From an uncultured bacterium (GTDB taxonomy: Bacteria > Verrucomicrobiota > Lentisphaeria > Victivallales > UBA1829), in contig CASERY010000097.1 of the NCBI GenBank assembly GCA_949290385.1, positions 1-60,382 on the forward strand: 60,382 nt of DNA, in the 5' to 3' direction. The position numbers and the translations under genes were made by a program. How positions within the stretch are numbered: position 1 is the stretch's first letter; each line of letters starts with the position of its first letter. Below the pieces are notes generated by a model. The model had not been told where the DNA came from and did not search any database. It saw only the letters and a list, made by a program, of their open reading frames with translations. Positions 18,748 through 29,424 of the stretch are shown here, in pieces.

Positions 18748-21222
18748 ATGATGACAAAAAAAAATCTGCGGCCCCTTCCGGATTCACATTCACTCATAAA
18801 ACAATGGCTTATTCTCTGGATTCTTGTTTTACTTTTTACCAATTCCGCAAGTGCCACTGAAACACAGCGTCTTCCGGACTTTATCTGGGAAACCGTGGGA
18901 AACAGCAGCGTCACTTCAACGACAGACGGGAAACGTCTGTATTTCAGTTCTTATTCAGATAAAGTTCAGGCTAAGCCTGTAACACCTCTCTGTCTCGACG
19001 GTTATTAGAGACTGTCGTTCCGTGCAAGAAGCCTTTCCGACAGTCCCTTGTCTTTAAGAGTCTATCTGGAACGGGCTCTATCCCCGGAGGACAGGCGAAC
19101 CTATGAAACTTTATTCACGCTGGGGCCCGAGTGGAAGCACTACAGCATTTTTCTAAGCCGTGGCAATGAATATCCCATCAATGGCATCTGCTGTTATGTG
19201 GGCAGCATTGAGGAAGTCCAGACTCCTGCTGAACACGATCTCGGAGCTGGAGGATATCTTGAAAAACTGGTTTTCTTTGCCTCTCCGAATGCAGAAATTG
19301 AAATCATTCCGGAAACTCTGGGCCCTGAAATTCTGCCTCCTTCAGAAAAGGTGCAGGAAGTGCTGGACCGCATGAATGAGACACCGCTTGTCCATCCGTT
19401 CCGTTTTGCTGAAACGGGTAAACGGGATGCTATTCTGCTGGCAGAAAACGGAAAAGCCTTCTTTGAAATTTCTGCTCAATCCGGGACAGAATTTGCGGCT
19501 CAGGAACTCCAGCGTGTATTAAACCAGGCAACAGGTGCAGACTTTCCCATTTCTTCAGAGAAAAAACTGCCGCAAATCCGGTTGGAAGTTTTTCCACAGT
19601 CCGGGCCGGATTCTTTTCAGTGTACAGGTAATTCGGACGGTATTGTCATACGCGGGAATTCACGCCAGGCATTGCTTTTCGGAGTCTACTCATTCCTGGA
19701 AAAAGCCGTGGGGGCACGTTGGTATTCCCCCCGTCCGTATGGAGAAGTGATTCCCCGTCTTTCCAGGCTTTCTCTGCCGGAATTTTCCGACGAGTCCACG
19801 GCCCGGATCCCCTTGCGGAAAATGCACTACTGCTGTCCATTCAGCAGTGATCTGCCGGATTTGAAAGAACATGTTGCCTGTGTAGCAGACTGGGCCGTAA
19901 AAAATCGTTTCAATACAGTCCTTGAGCGTTTCAACGCACCTTCGGACTTTTACAGCAAACGAGGGAATTTCCTGCGTCTTACCGCAATTCCCAGTCACAA
20001 TTATCATATGCTGATTCCGCCCTCCGTCTACGGAGAAAGCCATCCGGAATACTATGCCTTCAACCAGGCAGCAGGAAAGTATCAGGTTGAAAATTCCCAG
20101 CTATGTGTGACCAATTGTGATGTCATCCGCATCATTGCCGAAAAGGCCCGGGAATTTTTCCGGAACAACCCGGAGGAACCCTGTTTCCCGCTAATGCAGG
20201 AAGACGGCTATTCTCTGTGGTGCCAATGTCCGGAATGCGAGGCAGTCATGCCGACTTCCGGAGGAATCTACAGTGGTTCAACAGACCGCAATGTCTATCT
20301 GGCAAATCAGGTTATGGAGCTTATCCGGGATGAATTTCCGGACAAAGGCATCATCATATTTGCCTACAGTTTCAGTGTCGAACCTCCGAAAAAGGTCATT
20401 CCTGCTCCCGGCGTGGAAATCATGTTCTGTTTCTATTCCGATGATAGAGCCCACTTGAGGCCCTGGGAATCCGACACCGTGGCTGAATACTACCTGCGCT
20501 GGCAAGAATACCCCGATGTCAAGCTCTGGTTTTACTCCTACCATTATCTGTTCCAGAGTCTGCGCATGTCTACGCCGGATGCCTTGACGGGATCCTTCCG
20601 TTTTTTTGAAACAGTCGGAATGAAGGGTTCCTCCCAAGAAAGTTCCGTCTCCTGGGGAACGCCGGATGCCTATTTGATTTATCTGGGAGCGCGTCTCGGC
20701 TGGGATCCGTTTCAGGATGAAGCGGTTCTGCGGAAGGATTATTTTGAAGGTCTGTATGGCGCCGCCGGTGCAGAGGTACAGCGTGCCTATGAACTTATCT
20801 GCGATGCACTGATCTCACGCTCCGGCAAACTCCTTTACGTCTGCTGGGCGTTTTTCCCGGCCATCTCAGATGAACGAATTGCAGAAATTGAAGCCTGTTA
20901 TGAACGGGCAGCACAGGCCGTTGAAAATGATCCACGGGCAATGGAAGCATTGAAGGATGTACGTCTTTACTTTAAGAATCTTGTCCTGACTGTATATGCC
21001 GCCAGACGGATTGATTCTTATTTCCGTTCCCCATCTCCGGAGGCCTATCATGCAGCCATTGCGGCACTGGACGAGCTGGATCAGTCCTGTCTGCCTCTTT
21101 ATGAACAGTATCTTCTGGGAAGCCGTACCATGATGCCTCACTGGCGAGACGGCATCAACAGCGATTTCCAGCGTAAATTCCCGGATTATGCACAACCCGA
21201 TCTGGAACACGATGATGAATAA
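18748..21222 (+). CDS. DUF4838 / alpha-glucuronidase-N-like secreted protein, one UAG codon
   Basis: The frame from ATG 18748 (after GAGGAG) to TAA 21222 gives 824 residues. The N-terminus is a signal peptide (WLILWILVLLFTNSASA). TAG stands at residue 87 (19006-19008) between LCLDGY and RLSFRARSLSD in a beta-rich N-terminal domain. Next come a GH67 N-terminal-type domain ('FEISAQSGTEFAAQELQRVL', 'LLFGVYSFLEKAVGARWY') and a DUF4838 domain ('HPEYYAFNQAAGKYQ', 'LMQEDGYSLWCQCPEC'). Such proteins are numerous in Lentisphaerota and Planctomycetes and are assumed to act on polysaccharides; the activity is not established. If TAG were a stop, the signal peptide would be cut off from the whole protein. 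Confidence 0.85.
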
Positions 21223-21507
21223 CAGCCCCCAAATCTGATCTTCTTTCTTTTTGCTGTATAAAAAAGAGAACCTTGAGTAATGAATTACAACTCTCAGTTT
21301 TTCTTCTTTTATTCAAAGTGAGAAGTGCAATAACCAATAAGAGTGTCGGTGCCACTGGAGCCAAAACCAAAATCCTGACAGATTCCACTTTCCCATCCCT
21401 TCTGTCCTGTACCGTATTTGGCCCATTCCCAAAAATCAAACCCGGATCCAGAAAACTCTCTGATCCGGCAGTATATCATTCCCAATAATAAACAAGGAAA
21501 ATACAAG

Positions 21508-22386
21508 ATGATTTCTTATGCAGTATCCACAGCATGCTTTCTTGAGTACGAAATGACACCAGTACTGGCAGATGCATTCCGTAAATCAAAATTCCGGAAT
21601 ATAGAAGTTTACCTTCCTTTTTTCACAAGTGACAAGCCAGGCATCCATGCCGCCAAAACTCGGACACTGGAACTTATTCATCAGGGAATCATTCGTCCCG
21701 TAAGTGCGCATCTGCCATTCGGCGGAGTCTGGGATGTTTCTTCGCTTCAGGAAAGACGCCGCCATTGTGCTGTACTGTGTCTGGAGAATATGATCCGGGA
21801 AAATGCTGCACTGCTCGGTCCGAATCTCACCCTTCATTCATCTTCAGAACCTCCTATGGAAGAACATCCTGCTAGAATCGATCAAGTCTGTAAAAGTCTG
21901 GAAGAATTGATCCCTCTTGCAGAAGAATTTGGATTTTCGTTCAATATAGAATACCTCCCTCGTACCTGCATCGGACATTCTGTAGAGGAAATTCAAACCA
22001 TCACAAGCCGCTTTAATCCGGAACATGTCGGAATTTGCATGGATGTAAACCATGTCATGGATCATGCAGAAGCACTGCCTGAAATCATCCGTACACTCAC
22101 CCCCAGAATCCGTACATTCCATATCAGCGATTATGATAATGTCGATGAAACTCACTGGGTTGCCGGTCACGGCTGTATCGACTGGCCTGCAGTTATGTCC
22201 CAAATCAGAAAAATTCCTCAGGATGTCTACTTGATTCATGAAGTTTCGTTTGTTCATGAAACATGGAACCATACCATTGATCCTGTCTGGGAACTCCGAC
22301 AGCTCGAAACTGCCACATGGTTTTTGGAAAACTGTGATCAGCTGATTCCACAAATCCGGGCATTTAAAATACCCGGTAACAATTAA
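21508..22386 (+). CDS. Sugar phosphate isomerase/epimerase-like TIM-barrel protein
   Basis: ATG 21508 follows AAGGAAA; the protein has 292 residues and ends in TAA. It has the xylose-isomerase-like TIM-barrel pattern with the metal-site strands VSAHLPFGG, NIEYLP, GICMDVNHVMD and FHISDYD, followed by HWVAGHGCIDWPAVM, typical of the AP-endonuclease-2 / hydroxypyruvate isomerase-like superfamily. These bind a divalent metal and act on sugars or keto sugars. It follows the DUF4838 gene on the same strand with a 285-base gap, suggesting work in the same carbohydrate degradation. The specific substrate is unknown. Confidence 0.85.
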   Translation: MISYAVSTACFLEYEMTPVLADAFRKSKFRNIEVYLPFFTSDKPGIHAAKTRTLELIHQGIIRPVSAHLPFGGVWDVSSLQERRRHCAVLCLENMIRENAALLGPNLTLHSSSEPPMEEHPARIDQVCKSLEELIPLAEEFGFSFNIEYLPRTCIGHSVEEIQTITSRFNPEHVGICMDVNHVMDHAEALPEIIRTLTPRIRTFHISDYDNVDETHWVAGHGCIDWPAVMSQIRKIPQDVYLIHEVSFVHETWNHTIDPVWELRQLETATWFLENCDQLIPQIRAFKIPGNN

Positions 22387-22472
22387 ATTAATCCTGATTA
22401 CAGATAAAACTGTTCCCGATGTGAAAAAGAAAAAACTTTTGTGGAAAAGGAAAAAAGATTTGATTACTATAT

Positions 22473-22557
22473 GCGAGAAGGAAAGGTTCTTTCCTTCTCG
22501 CGCTCTTCCTTTTCCAACCCTTTTTGCATCATCTTTTTCCTCAACGGAAAAAGATAA
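22473..22557. repeat. Dispersed hairpin repeat, locus A copy 1 (shortened)
   Basis: GCGAGAAGGAAA and TTTCCTTCTCGC form a 12-bp perfect stem around GGTTC; the usual inner arm is missing. The conserved tail CGCTCTTCCTTTTCC...CTTTTTGCATCATC and a second hairpin (CTTTTTCC / GGAAAAAG) follow. Confidence 0.85.
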
Positions 22558-22704
22558 AATGTGTTTTTTGAAAAATATCAGAATAAGAATAATATAAGTC
22601 TGTAAGCCATCCCCCACACGTTGCAAAGGAAAACAATTGCATAATATAGAAAACAAAGAACAAGGGGAAAAAACTCTAACGGGAAAAAGAGGGGTTATAG
22701 AACA

Positions 22705-22793
22705 TGCGAGAAAGGAAAAAAACTTTAAGGGGAAAAACTCGATAGAATATGTGAGAAAGAAAGGTTCTTTCCTCCTCGCGCTCTTCCTTTTCG
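22705..22793. repeat. Dispersed hairpin repeat, locus A copy 2 (degenerate)
   Basis: Partial copies of the 5' arm occur at 22705 and 22751, followed by AAAGGTTCTTTCC, CTCGCGCTCTTCCTTTTC. The second hairpin is absent, so this looks like an eroded copy. Confidence 0.65.
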
Positions 22794-23004
22794 TAGCATA
22801 AAAATAAAATTAAATCAGACAAATTAAATAAAACGCGATCTACAAATCCAGGAAGACCAAAAAAACTTGATCAATAAAAGCCATCCTGGTCTATGCTTTC
22901 GACAATAGTCTGTTCCCTTGTAAAAAACGGATTAAAAAAATCTCATTCTCCTGTTTTTCCAGACAGTACAGTCAAAACCTTCCAGATTTTTTACAATACA
23001 ATGA

Positions 23005-23044
23005 AAAAACAAAAAAGGATACCTCATTTTCATGAGGCATCCTC
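23005..23044 (-). terminator. Rho-independent terminator of pckG
   Basis: On the minus strand AGGATGCCTCAT / ATGAGGTATCCT forms a stem with a four-base loop, one mismatch, followed by TTTTTTGTTTTTTC. It begins about 45 bases after the pckG stop. Confidence 0.85.
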
Positions 23045-23089
23045 TTTAAGATTTCTATTCAGATCTCTGAAAAACCTAAACAGATCTTA

Positions 23090-24922
23090 TTATTTTGAAA
23101 GTCTTTCTTCAAGACCTTTGCGCTGAGCTTCAAGAGCTGCTGGAAGTCTATCAAACTTCTTGTAGTATTCGTTGATCGTTTCCAGTTCAGTCTTCCAGCC
23201 GGCTTTATCCACAGTCAGAAGCTGTTCCATATCTTCTCTGGTCACATTCGTACCGGTTCTGTCAATCGCATCAACAGTCGGCAGATAACCAATCGCAGTT
23301 TCAACAGCTTCACCCTTGCCTTCACAGCGTTCAAATACCCATTTCAGAACACGGGCGTTGTCACCGTAGCCAGGCCACAGCCATTTGCCATCGGCTGTTT
23401 TGCGGAACCAGTTGACGCAGAAAATCTTCGGAAGTTTTGCTCCAGGATGTTTTCCGATATCCAGCCAGTGCTGGAAGTAATCGCCTGCATTGTAACCGAT
23501 AAACGGAAGCATTGCAAACGGGTCACGACGCACGGTTCCAGCCTTCACGTCAAGAGCAGCAGCTGTAACTTCGGATCCCACTGTGGATCCAATGAACACA
23601 CCGTGTTCCCAGCTCATGGACTGATACACCAGCGGCAGTGTGGACGGACGACGTCCGCCAAACAGAATCGCAGAAATCGGCACACCTGCAGGATCTTCCC
23701 AGTTGGAAGCAATCGCCGGGCAGTTGTAAGCACGTGCAGTAAAGCGGGCATTCGGATGCGCTGCTTTTACAGGTTTGCCATCTGCATCCTTCATATCCGG
23801 AGTCCAGTCATTGCCCTTCCAGTCGATCAGGTGAGCAGGCTTTTCTCCGTCCATGCCTTCCCACCAGACATCGCCGTCATCGGTGAGAGCCACGTTCGTG
23901 AAGATGGTGTCCTTTGCGCAGGAAAGCATTGCATTCTTGTTGGAAGTAAAGTTGGTTCCGGGTGCAACGCCAAAGAATCCAGCTTCCGGATTGATTGCGT
24001 AAAGCTGGCCGTCAGCACCGAACTTCATCCAGGCAATATCATCACCGACTGTTTCGACTTTCCAGCCCGGAATGGTCGGAATCAGCATGGCAAGGTTTGT
24101 CTTGCCGCATGCAGACGGGAACGCACCGGTAACATATTTCACACTTCCATCTGCTTCACGGGTAAGTTTCAGGATCAGCATGTGCTCCGCCATCCAGCCT
24201 TCATCGCGAGCCTGGACTGTGGCAATACGCAGTGCAAGGCATTTCTTGCCCAGCAGCGCATTTCCGCCGTAACCGGATCCGAAGGACCAGATTTCACGGG
24301 TTTCCGGGAAGTGAGCGATGTATTTCTTTTCCATGGGAGCACAGGGCCAGACACCATGGTCTGTTTCACCGTTTTCAAGCGGTTTACCCACAGAATGCAC
24401 GCAGGGAACGAACTCACCCTTGTCTCCGAGCACTTCCAGAACTTTTGTTCCTACACGGGTCATCACATGCATGTTGATGACAACGTACGGAGAGTCTGTA
24501 ATTTCCACACCATTCTTCGCAATCGGGGAACCTACAGGACCCATGGAGAACGGAATAACATACATAATACGACCATGCATGCAGCCCTTATAAAGAGCCA
24601 CCATGGTGGTCTTGAGTTCCACCGGATCAATCCAGTGGTTTGTCGGACCTGCATCTTCCTCTTTGACAGAGGAAATAAAGGTACGGGCTTCAACACGTGC
24701 TACATCGGAAGGATCGCTGCGGAACAGAAGGCTGTTCGGGCGCTTTGCCGGATTCAGTCTAATAGCCAATCCGGATTCAACCATTTCATTGCAGAGGCGG
24801 TCATACTCTTCCTTGGAACCATCGCACCAGTAGATGCCTTCCGGTTCGCAAAGATTTGCCCAGCCTTCCACCCACTTGACCAGCTTAGGATGGTTCGGCG
24901 CAGCATTCAAATGCTTAATCAT
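23090..24922 (-). CDS. pckG: Phosphoenolpyruvate carboxykinase (GTP)
   Basis: ATG 24922 follows GGAG; the protein has 610 residues, normal for GTP-dependent PEPCK. It shows the catalytic P-loop with the reactive cysteine ([13 protein letters not shown]), the guanine/metal region ([10 protein letters not shown]), [14 protein letters not shown] and [19 protein letters not shown]. It interconverts oxaloacetate + GTP and PEP + CO2 + GDP in the cytosol. In fermenters it often runs toward oxaloacetate, fixing CO2 on the way to succinate or propionate, which fits the oxaloacetate-decarboxylase-type pump at 44-48 kb. It has no internal UAG, its own promoter and its own terminator. Confidence 0.97.
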   Translation of the reverse strand: MIKHLNAAPNHPKLVKWVEGWANLCEPEGIYWCDGSKEEYDRLCNEMVESGLAIRLNPAKRPNSLLFRSDPSDVARVEARTFISSVKEEDAGPTNHWIDPVELKTTMVALYKGCMHGRIMYVIPFSMGPVGSPIAKNGVEITDSPYVVINMHVMTRVGTKVLEVLGDKGEFVPCVHSVGKPLENGETDHGVWPCAPMEKKYIAHFPETREIWSFGSGYGGNALLGKKCLALRIATVQARDEGWMAEHMLILKLTREADGSVKYVTGAFPSACGKTNLAMLIPTIPGWKVETVGDDIAWMKFGADGQLYAINPEAGFFGVAPGTNFTSNKNAMLSCAKDTIFTNVALTDDGDVWWEGMDGEKPAHLIDWKGNDWTPDMKDADGKPVKAAHPNARFTARAYNCPAIASNWEDPAGVPISAILFGGRRPSTLPLVYQSMSWEHGVFIGSTVGSEVTAAALDVKAGTVRRDPFAMLPFIGYNAGDYFQHWLDIGKHPGAKLPKIFCVNWFRKTADGKWLWPGYGDNARVLKWVFERCEGKGEAVETAIGYLPTVDAIDRTGTNVTREDMEQLLTVDKAGWKTELETINEYYKKFDRLPAALEAQRKGLEERLSK

Positions 24923-25010
24923 CTTTTTGCTCCATTTACTTATATGGTTAATACTGTTAGAGGTAACATACTCACAGGGAGCGGATCTTATCCTTCCCAC
25001 CCGATTTTTT

Positions 25011-25038
25011 AATATACCCTTTCTCGTGGAAAATACAA
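25011..25038 (-). promoter_or_regulatory. Sigma70-type promoter of pckG
   Basis: On the minus strand TTGTAT (25033-25038) and TATATT (25011-25016) are 16 bases apart, giving an untranslated leader of roughly 80 bases before the pckG ATG. I see no riboswitch-like fold in the leader. Confidence 0.6.
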
Positions 25039-25436
25039 GTGAAACAGGATAAAAAAAGAACTTATTGCGAAAAAAAGAGCAACTTCTTTCAAAGAAAAAT
25101 TCTCACGCTCCACAAACAGGTAATATCTATTGGAACGGCTGCCCGCTGCAGAGAAGAAAAGTCCATTTTTTGCCTGAAATTCGTGTATTTCCATGGGGAA
25201 GCATACTGCGACTTCCTTTCTGGTTCCACTATCAAATCAAGGACGGCTTTCTGTGAGATTCCAATCTTGTTGGAACTCTTTTACTGCTCAAAAAATTGTA
25301 TTTCCACGGTTCTGAAAAATCCCCGGGAGAACAGGAAGATTCAAGCAGAAGGTCTTTGATGGTCTTTTTCGAAAACGGAATCTTCCGGGAAGACTTGTCA
25401 TCCGTATTCTTGTGAACGCAGTCCTGGAAAAGCAAT
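25039..25436. other. Intergenic region, no gene seen
   Basis: About 400 bases between the pckG promoter and the end of the thioesterase gene. Short frames on both strands have no family character. No strong hairpin found. Confidence 0.5.
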
Positions 25437-25865
25437 TCAAGAATTGAAGCCCTTTTCAGTTTCAATTCCTCCTGTTTGAAACATCTTTTCCTCTCTGGAA
25501 AGCGGGGTGCCCTCCCAGCAGATGGGCTTTTTTTCTCCATGGTCATCAATTGCTACAAAGGTACACTCAGCCACAAGTTTCGTCTCACCGGCAGAAACGA
25601 CCTCTAAATCAAAGGTGATACTGGTTCGGCCCTTGCGCGGATTCCCGCAGTAGAAATCTACAAGTTCCGCATGTTTTACCGGTGACTCAAAGTTAACTTC
25701 AGAAAAATGTCGTGTCACCATTTTCTTTTCTCCGGTTGCCCACATGGCATAGATGGCGGCAGCTTCATCCATCCACATCATCATTTTCCCGCCAAAAAGG
25801 TTGCCGCTGTTTCCAATATCGGAAGTCATGCAGATATGTGTGCTTACACGCCGTCTCATTTCCAT
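25437..25865 (-). CDS. Acyl-CoA thioesterase, hotdog fold (YciA/BACH type)
   Basis: I choose ATG 25865 (MEMRRRVSTHI) because GCGGGAG stands at good spacing; ATG 25880 is possible. The ~142 residues follow the hotdog acyl-CoA hydrolase pattern: GNLFGGKMMMWMDEAAAIYA, where the Asp begins the long catalytic helix, then VTRHFSEVNFESPVKHAELVDF and GRTSITFDLEVVS. The enzyme would hydrolyse acyl-CoA to free acid and CoA in the cytosol. It is followed by the ABC-F gene upstream on the same strand, with no obvious functional tie. The stop is TGA. Confidence 0.9.
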   Translation of the reverse strand: MEMRRRVSTHICMTSDIGNSGNLFGGKMMMWMDEAAAIYAMWATGEKKMVTRHFSEVNFESPVKHAELVDFYCGNPRKGRTSITFDLEVVSAGETKLVAECTFVAIDDHGEKKPICWEGTPLSREEKMFQTGGIETEKGFNS

Positions 25866-25988
25866 GTTTTTCTCCCGCATTCCATTGCTGCGCCCTGCTG
25901 AAGGGTGCATTTTTCTGCTTGTATTGACTGCATTTTCTCACCCTCCTTTTCCGGCAAAAGAAGAGGAAATCCTGAAATCAGAAAAGAA

Positions 25989-27923
25989 TCAGGATTTTTT
26001 ATTCTGTAAAAGTTTTTCTTTTTTCTCTTCCAACTCTTCCCAGCGCTCATACAGAGCCTCCAGGGCCGACCGGGCTTCCTGAAGAGCGACCTGCACTTTC
26101 GGTACGTCTTTAGGCCGGCTCGAAAACAGTTGCGGATCGGAAAATTCCTTTTCCCGTTCCGCCACCAGGGCTTCCGCTTCAGGTATGGATTTTTCCAGCT
26201 GAGCGAGTTCCCGCTCCTCCATATAAGACAACTGCTTTCTGGAACTGTTCTTTTTTTCCCGTTCTTCCATGGCAAAGGTTTTCTACCGGGCCTCCTCCGC
26301 TTTCCGGGCGGATTCCTTTTCCTGTGCAGCAGACTGTTTCCGGCTGCGGCGCTTTTCCAAATAGGTATCGTAATCGCCCAGAGATATGACAGGACTCTCC
26401 GTATTTTCAAAACCAATAATGCAGTTGCAGACACGATTCAGGAAGTAGCGGTCGTGACTTACCACAATCAGAGAAGATTTGTATGCAATCAAAGCCTCTT
26501 CCAGAATCCTCAGAGAAGAAAGATCCAGGTCATTGGTCGGCTCATCCAGAATCAGAAAATTGCCGCCGTGGCGCAGGATCTTTGCAAGGATCAGGCGTGC
26601 TTTCTCTCCGCCCGACAAATACTTCACCTGTGTGTTGATGCGCTCATCCTCAAACAGGAAACGCTTCAAATATCCCCAAACCGAAATTTTTTCAGTCCCC
26701 AGGGAAACGAAGTCCTTGTTTTCCCCAATCTCCTCCAGCACCGTCAGTTCCGGATTCAACTTCATGCGTCCCTGGTCCACATAATTGAACGTAACAGTAT
26801 CCGCCACTTCCACTGTACCTGAGTCTGGTTTAAGTGACCCGGTAATCAATTTCAGAAGACTGGTTTTCCCACATCCGTTTTCTCCTACAATTCCGACTTT
26901 CGCACCAGCTGTAAACTCATAGCTGAAATGACTGAAAAGTGTCTTTCCTCCCAGGCTCAAAGAGACATCCTTCAGGGCAACCACCTTATTTCCAAGACGG
27001 GACGGCTCCGGGATAATCAGTTCCACTTCACCAGTTCTCTCCGGAGCGGACTGAGCAGCAATTTCATAAAAACGTTTTTCCCGTCCGAGATTCTTTTTCA
27101 GACGGGCCTTCGGAGACCGCCGGACCCACTCGATTTCCTTCCGAAGAAAGGCCCTGCGCTTCTGTTCAAGCACATCCTCCCGATATTCGCGGGCAGCCTT
27201 CGCTTCCAGAAAATCCGCATAACTGCCGTTGACAGAATAAAATTTTCCGTGATCCAGCTCCACAATTCTACTGGACACCCTGTCCAGAAAATAACGGTCA
27301 TGCGTCACAAACAGGCATGTACAGCGGCTGCTCGAGAGAAATTCCTCCATCCAGTGCACGGTATCCGTATCCAGATGGTTGGTCGGTTCATCCAGCAGAA
27401 GCAGGTCCGGTTCAGCAATCAGGCAGCGGGCCAGCATCACCCGGCGCTGCTCTCCACCGGACAGACTGGAAAATGAGGCATCTTCCATGCCGCTGGATAA
27501 ATGAAGACGCCCCAGCATTGTATTAAGTCTGGTTTCCAGATTCCATGCATCGTGCATCTGAAGGAGATGCTGGACGGTCTCATATTCTGCCGAACGCGGT
27601 GAAAGTGTTTCATACTGACGGATCAGATCTTCGTAATATTTCAACCCCTGACGCACAATGTCCCGAACTCTGATGTCCCGCGGAACGTCAAATTCCTGGG
27701 GCATCATGAAAATCCTGAGATTTCTTGCCATGCTGATTTTTCCGGAAGAAACCTGTTCCTTTCCTGCAATCACCCGGAGCAACGTGGTTTTTCCGCATCC
27801 GTTCCGTCCCACCAGCGCAACTTTTTCAGACTCCGCAATACTGAAGGATGCCTGATCAAAAATAATCTGTCTTCCTATATTTAAATTCAGGGCTTCTCCA
27901 TTCCAGAGTACACGTTCCGCCAT
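25989..27923 (-). CDS. uup: ABC-F ATPase, Uup type, one UAG codon
   Basis: Two ATPase domains are complete: Walker A VGRNGCGKTT and VGENGCGKTS, signatures SLSGGEQRR and YLSGGEKAR, Walker B LLLLDEPTNHLDTD and FLILDEPTNDLDLSS. TAG at residue 547 (26283-26285) lies in the charged linker EEAR-x-KTFAMEER; the same frame continues 97 residues as the Uup C-terminal coiled coil (ELAQLEKSIPEAEAL...) to TGA 25989. The total of 644 residues matches Uup. ABC-F proteins act on ribosomes; Uup affects ribosome function and transposon excision in E. coli. Stopping at UAG would remove the DNA/ribosome-binding coiled coil. Confidence 0.92.
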
Positions 27924-28083
27924 GGTTTTTGTCTCCCGTTCTCTTTCCTGCCTTCAGAGTGCAGTCTCAAAATCCGTCAACTTCTTCAAATACGCGCAAT
28001 ATAGCATGCAAACACGCGTTTACAAAGGATTGCATCCTGGAAAAAATTTTACAGGAGGTTCTTTCTTCTGCGACTATCTTTCC

Positions 28084-28977
28084 TTATATTCCGTTTCCAG
28101 AACCATCTTCTTCCAACGGCCATGCCTCCAGCGAAAAAGACGACTCCATGCGCTCCTGTTCCTTTTCCGGCAGCACGCTGAAAAAATCAAGTCCTGTCAG
28201 TTCTTCCACTTCATCCACCGTACAGGCGAAGTCAGCAAGGCTTCTGTTTTTCACAGTTTTGTTCGGCAGGACAAAGCCAATCATCTTTCCTCCGCCATTG
28301 GGCGAATAGAGGACCTTGTAGCACGCATCCGGTACTGCAACCTGGTTCCGTCCGATCACCCGATGCTTTTTTCCGCTGTCAAAAACCGGTCCTGTCACTA
28401 CATAGACGGATCCTTCCTTCAAGGCACATTCACGAACCCTGCTTTCCAGGTTCTGCCAGGCGCCCCGGTTCAGTTCCTGGTTTTGAGGCATCATATTGCT
28501 CATATAAAAAGATTCGGACATGGTTTTGCGAGACCATCCCATGTCCGCTGCCGGAGCCAGATGTCCCCGATCGTAACCGGATTTGCTGTAATCTTCCGGT
28601 TCCGCAGACCCCGTAATGATTCTGGGATCTGCACGAAAGTCATCCGTTCTGGAAACGGTCTTGTTCCGGACCTCATCCGCAGTTAAAAGATAGCATACCC
28701 ACACTGGCTGTTCGTATTTTTCACTGTATCCCAAGGCATATCCTCTGCGGTTGACCACCTGATCACAAGGTCCGGGTTCTCCAAGATCCAGATTATCGAA
28801 CCTCCCGTAAAGAAGAGTATATACATAATCTTCCTATGAATAACAGACATTCCAGAATCTTGCTTCGATGTCCGGACGCATTTGAAACAGCAGATGGGCT
28901 GCCAGCATCAGGATAAGAATCAGGATACCCGCAATGCTTTTCCGTCTGAAAAAACCTTTTTTCGATTTTCTTGCCAT
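28084..28977 (-). CDS. DNA/RNA non-specific endonuclease (NUC1/NucA type), membrane-anchored, one UAG codon
   Basis: ATG 28977 begins MARKSKKGFFRRK followed by a membrane helix (SIAGILILILMLAAHLLF), so the enzyme is anchored with its catalytic part outside. TAG at residue 48 (28834-28836) separates FWNVCYS from EDYVYTLLYGRF. The catalytic domain follows with the family signature DRGHLAPAADM (general-base His) and MMPQNQELNRGAW (Mg2+-binding Asn). It cuts DNA and RNA using Mg2+. Total 297 residues, stop TAA. No immunity gene or ribosome site is seen. Read with a standard code, the nuclease would lack its anchor and any good start. Confidence 0.88.
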
Positions 28978-29424
28978 TTTAATTTTTAGATTTTGCAAAA
29001 TTAAAAGATTTAAACAAATTTTATAATTTCTGAAGAAACCCTCTGTTTGATGCGCTCTAAAATAATCACTTTTTCTGTAGACTTCAATATACCTCTGCAG
29101 AAAAAACAAGTGAAAGTAATACAATGTCGTCCTTGAAAAACGGGAAGACATGACCTTTCCTTTCATTCAGCTTGCTCTTTTACAGGTGGTAAGAGTCGAT
29201 CGATTCGGATTTTTGAAGAAAGAAATGGGATTCCATCGGAGTCCATCATCGGTAAAATTTGCCGGACACAACGCACGAAAAGGAAATACACGGATTTTTT
29301 TGCTTTTCATCTTCAGGATCTCCTTTCAAAACCCATGAATCCGTGCTATATTACTTTAAAATATTTTTTTATTCCGTCATTCCATAAATTTTCAGTTTTT
29401 TGAGTGAAAGGATTGCCGTTCATC
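28978..29424. other. Divergent intergenic region between the endonuclease and ackA
   Basis: About 450 bases without a gene. A possible weak ackA promoter is TATATT at 29351-29356 with TTTCAA 17 bases upstream; the -35 match is poor. Confidence 0.4.

Larger units (their letters stand above)
22387..23010. other. Intergenic region between converging genes, holding the hairpin repeats
   Basis: About 620 AT-rich bases between the TIM-barrel gene and pckG. It holds one complete and one degenerate copy of the dispersed hairpin repeat. The spacer between them shares long stretches with the spacer at 55.7 kb (for example TTGAAAAATATCAGAATAA and AACAATTGCATAATA). No gene seen. Confidence 0.7.

Noticed and set aside
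23447..25012. 521-residue plus-strand open frame
   Set aside because: It is the antisense shadow of pckG, long only because of that gene's codon usage.
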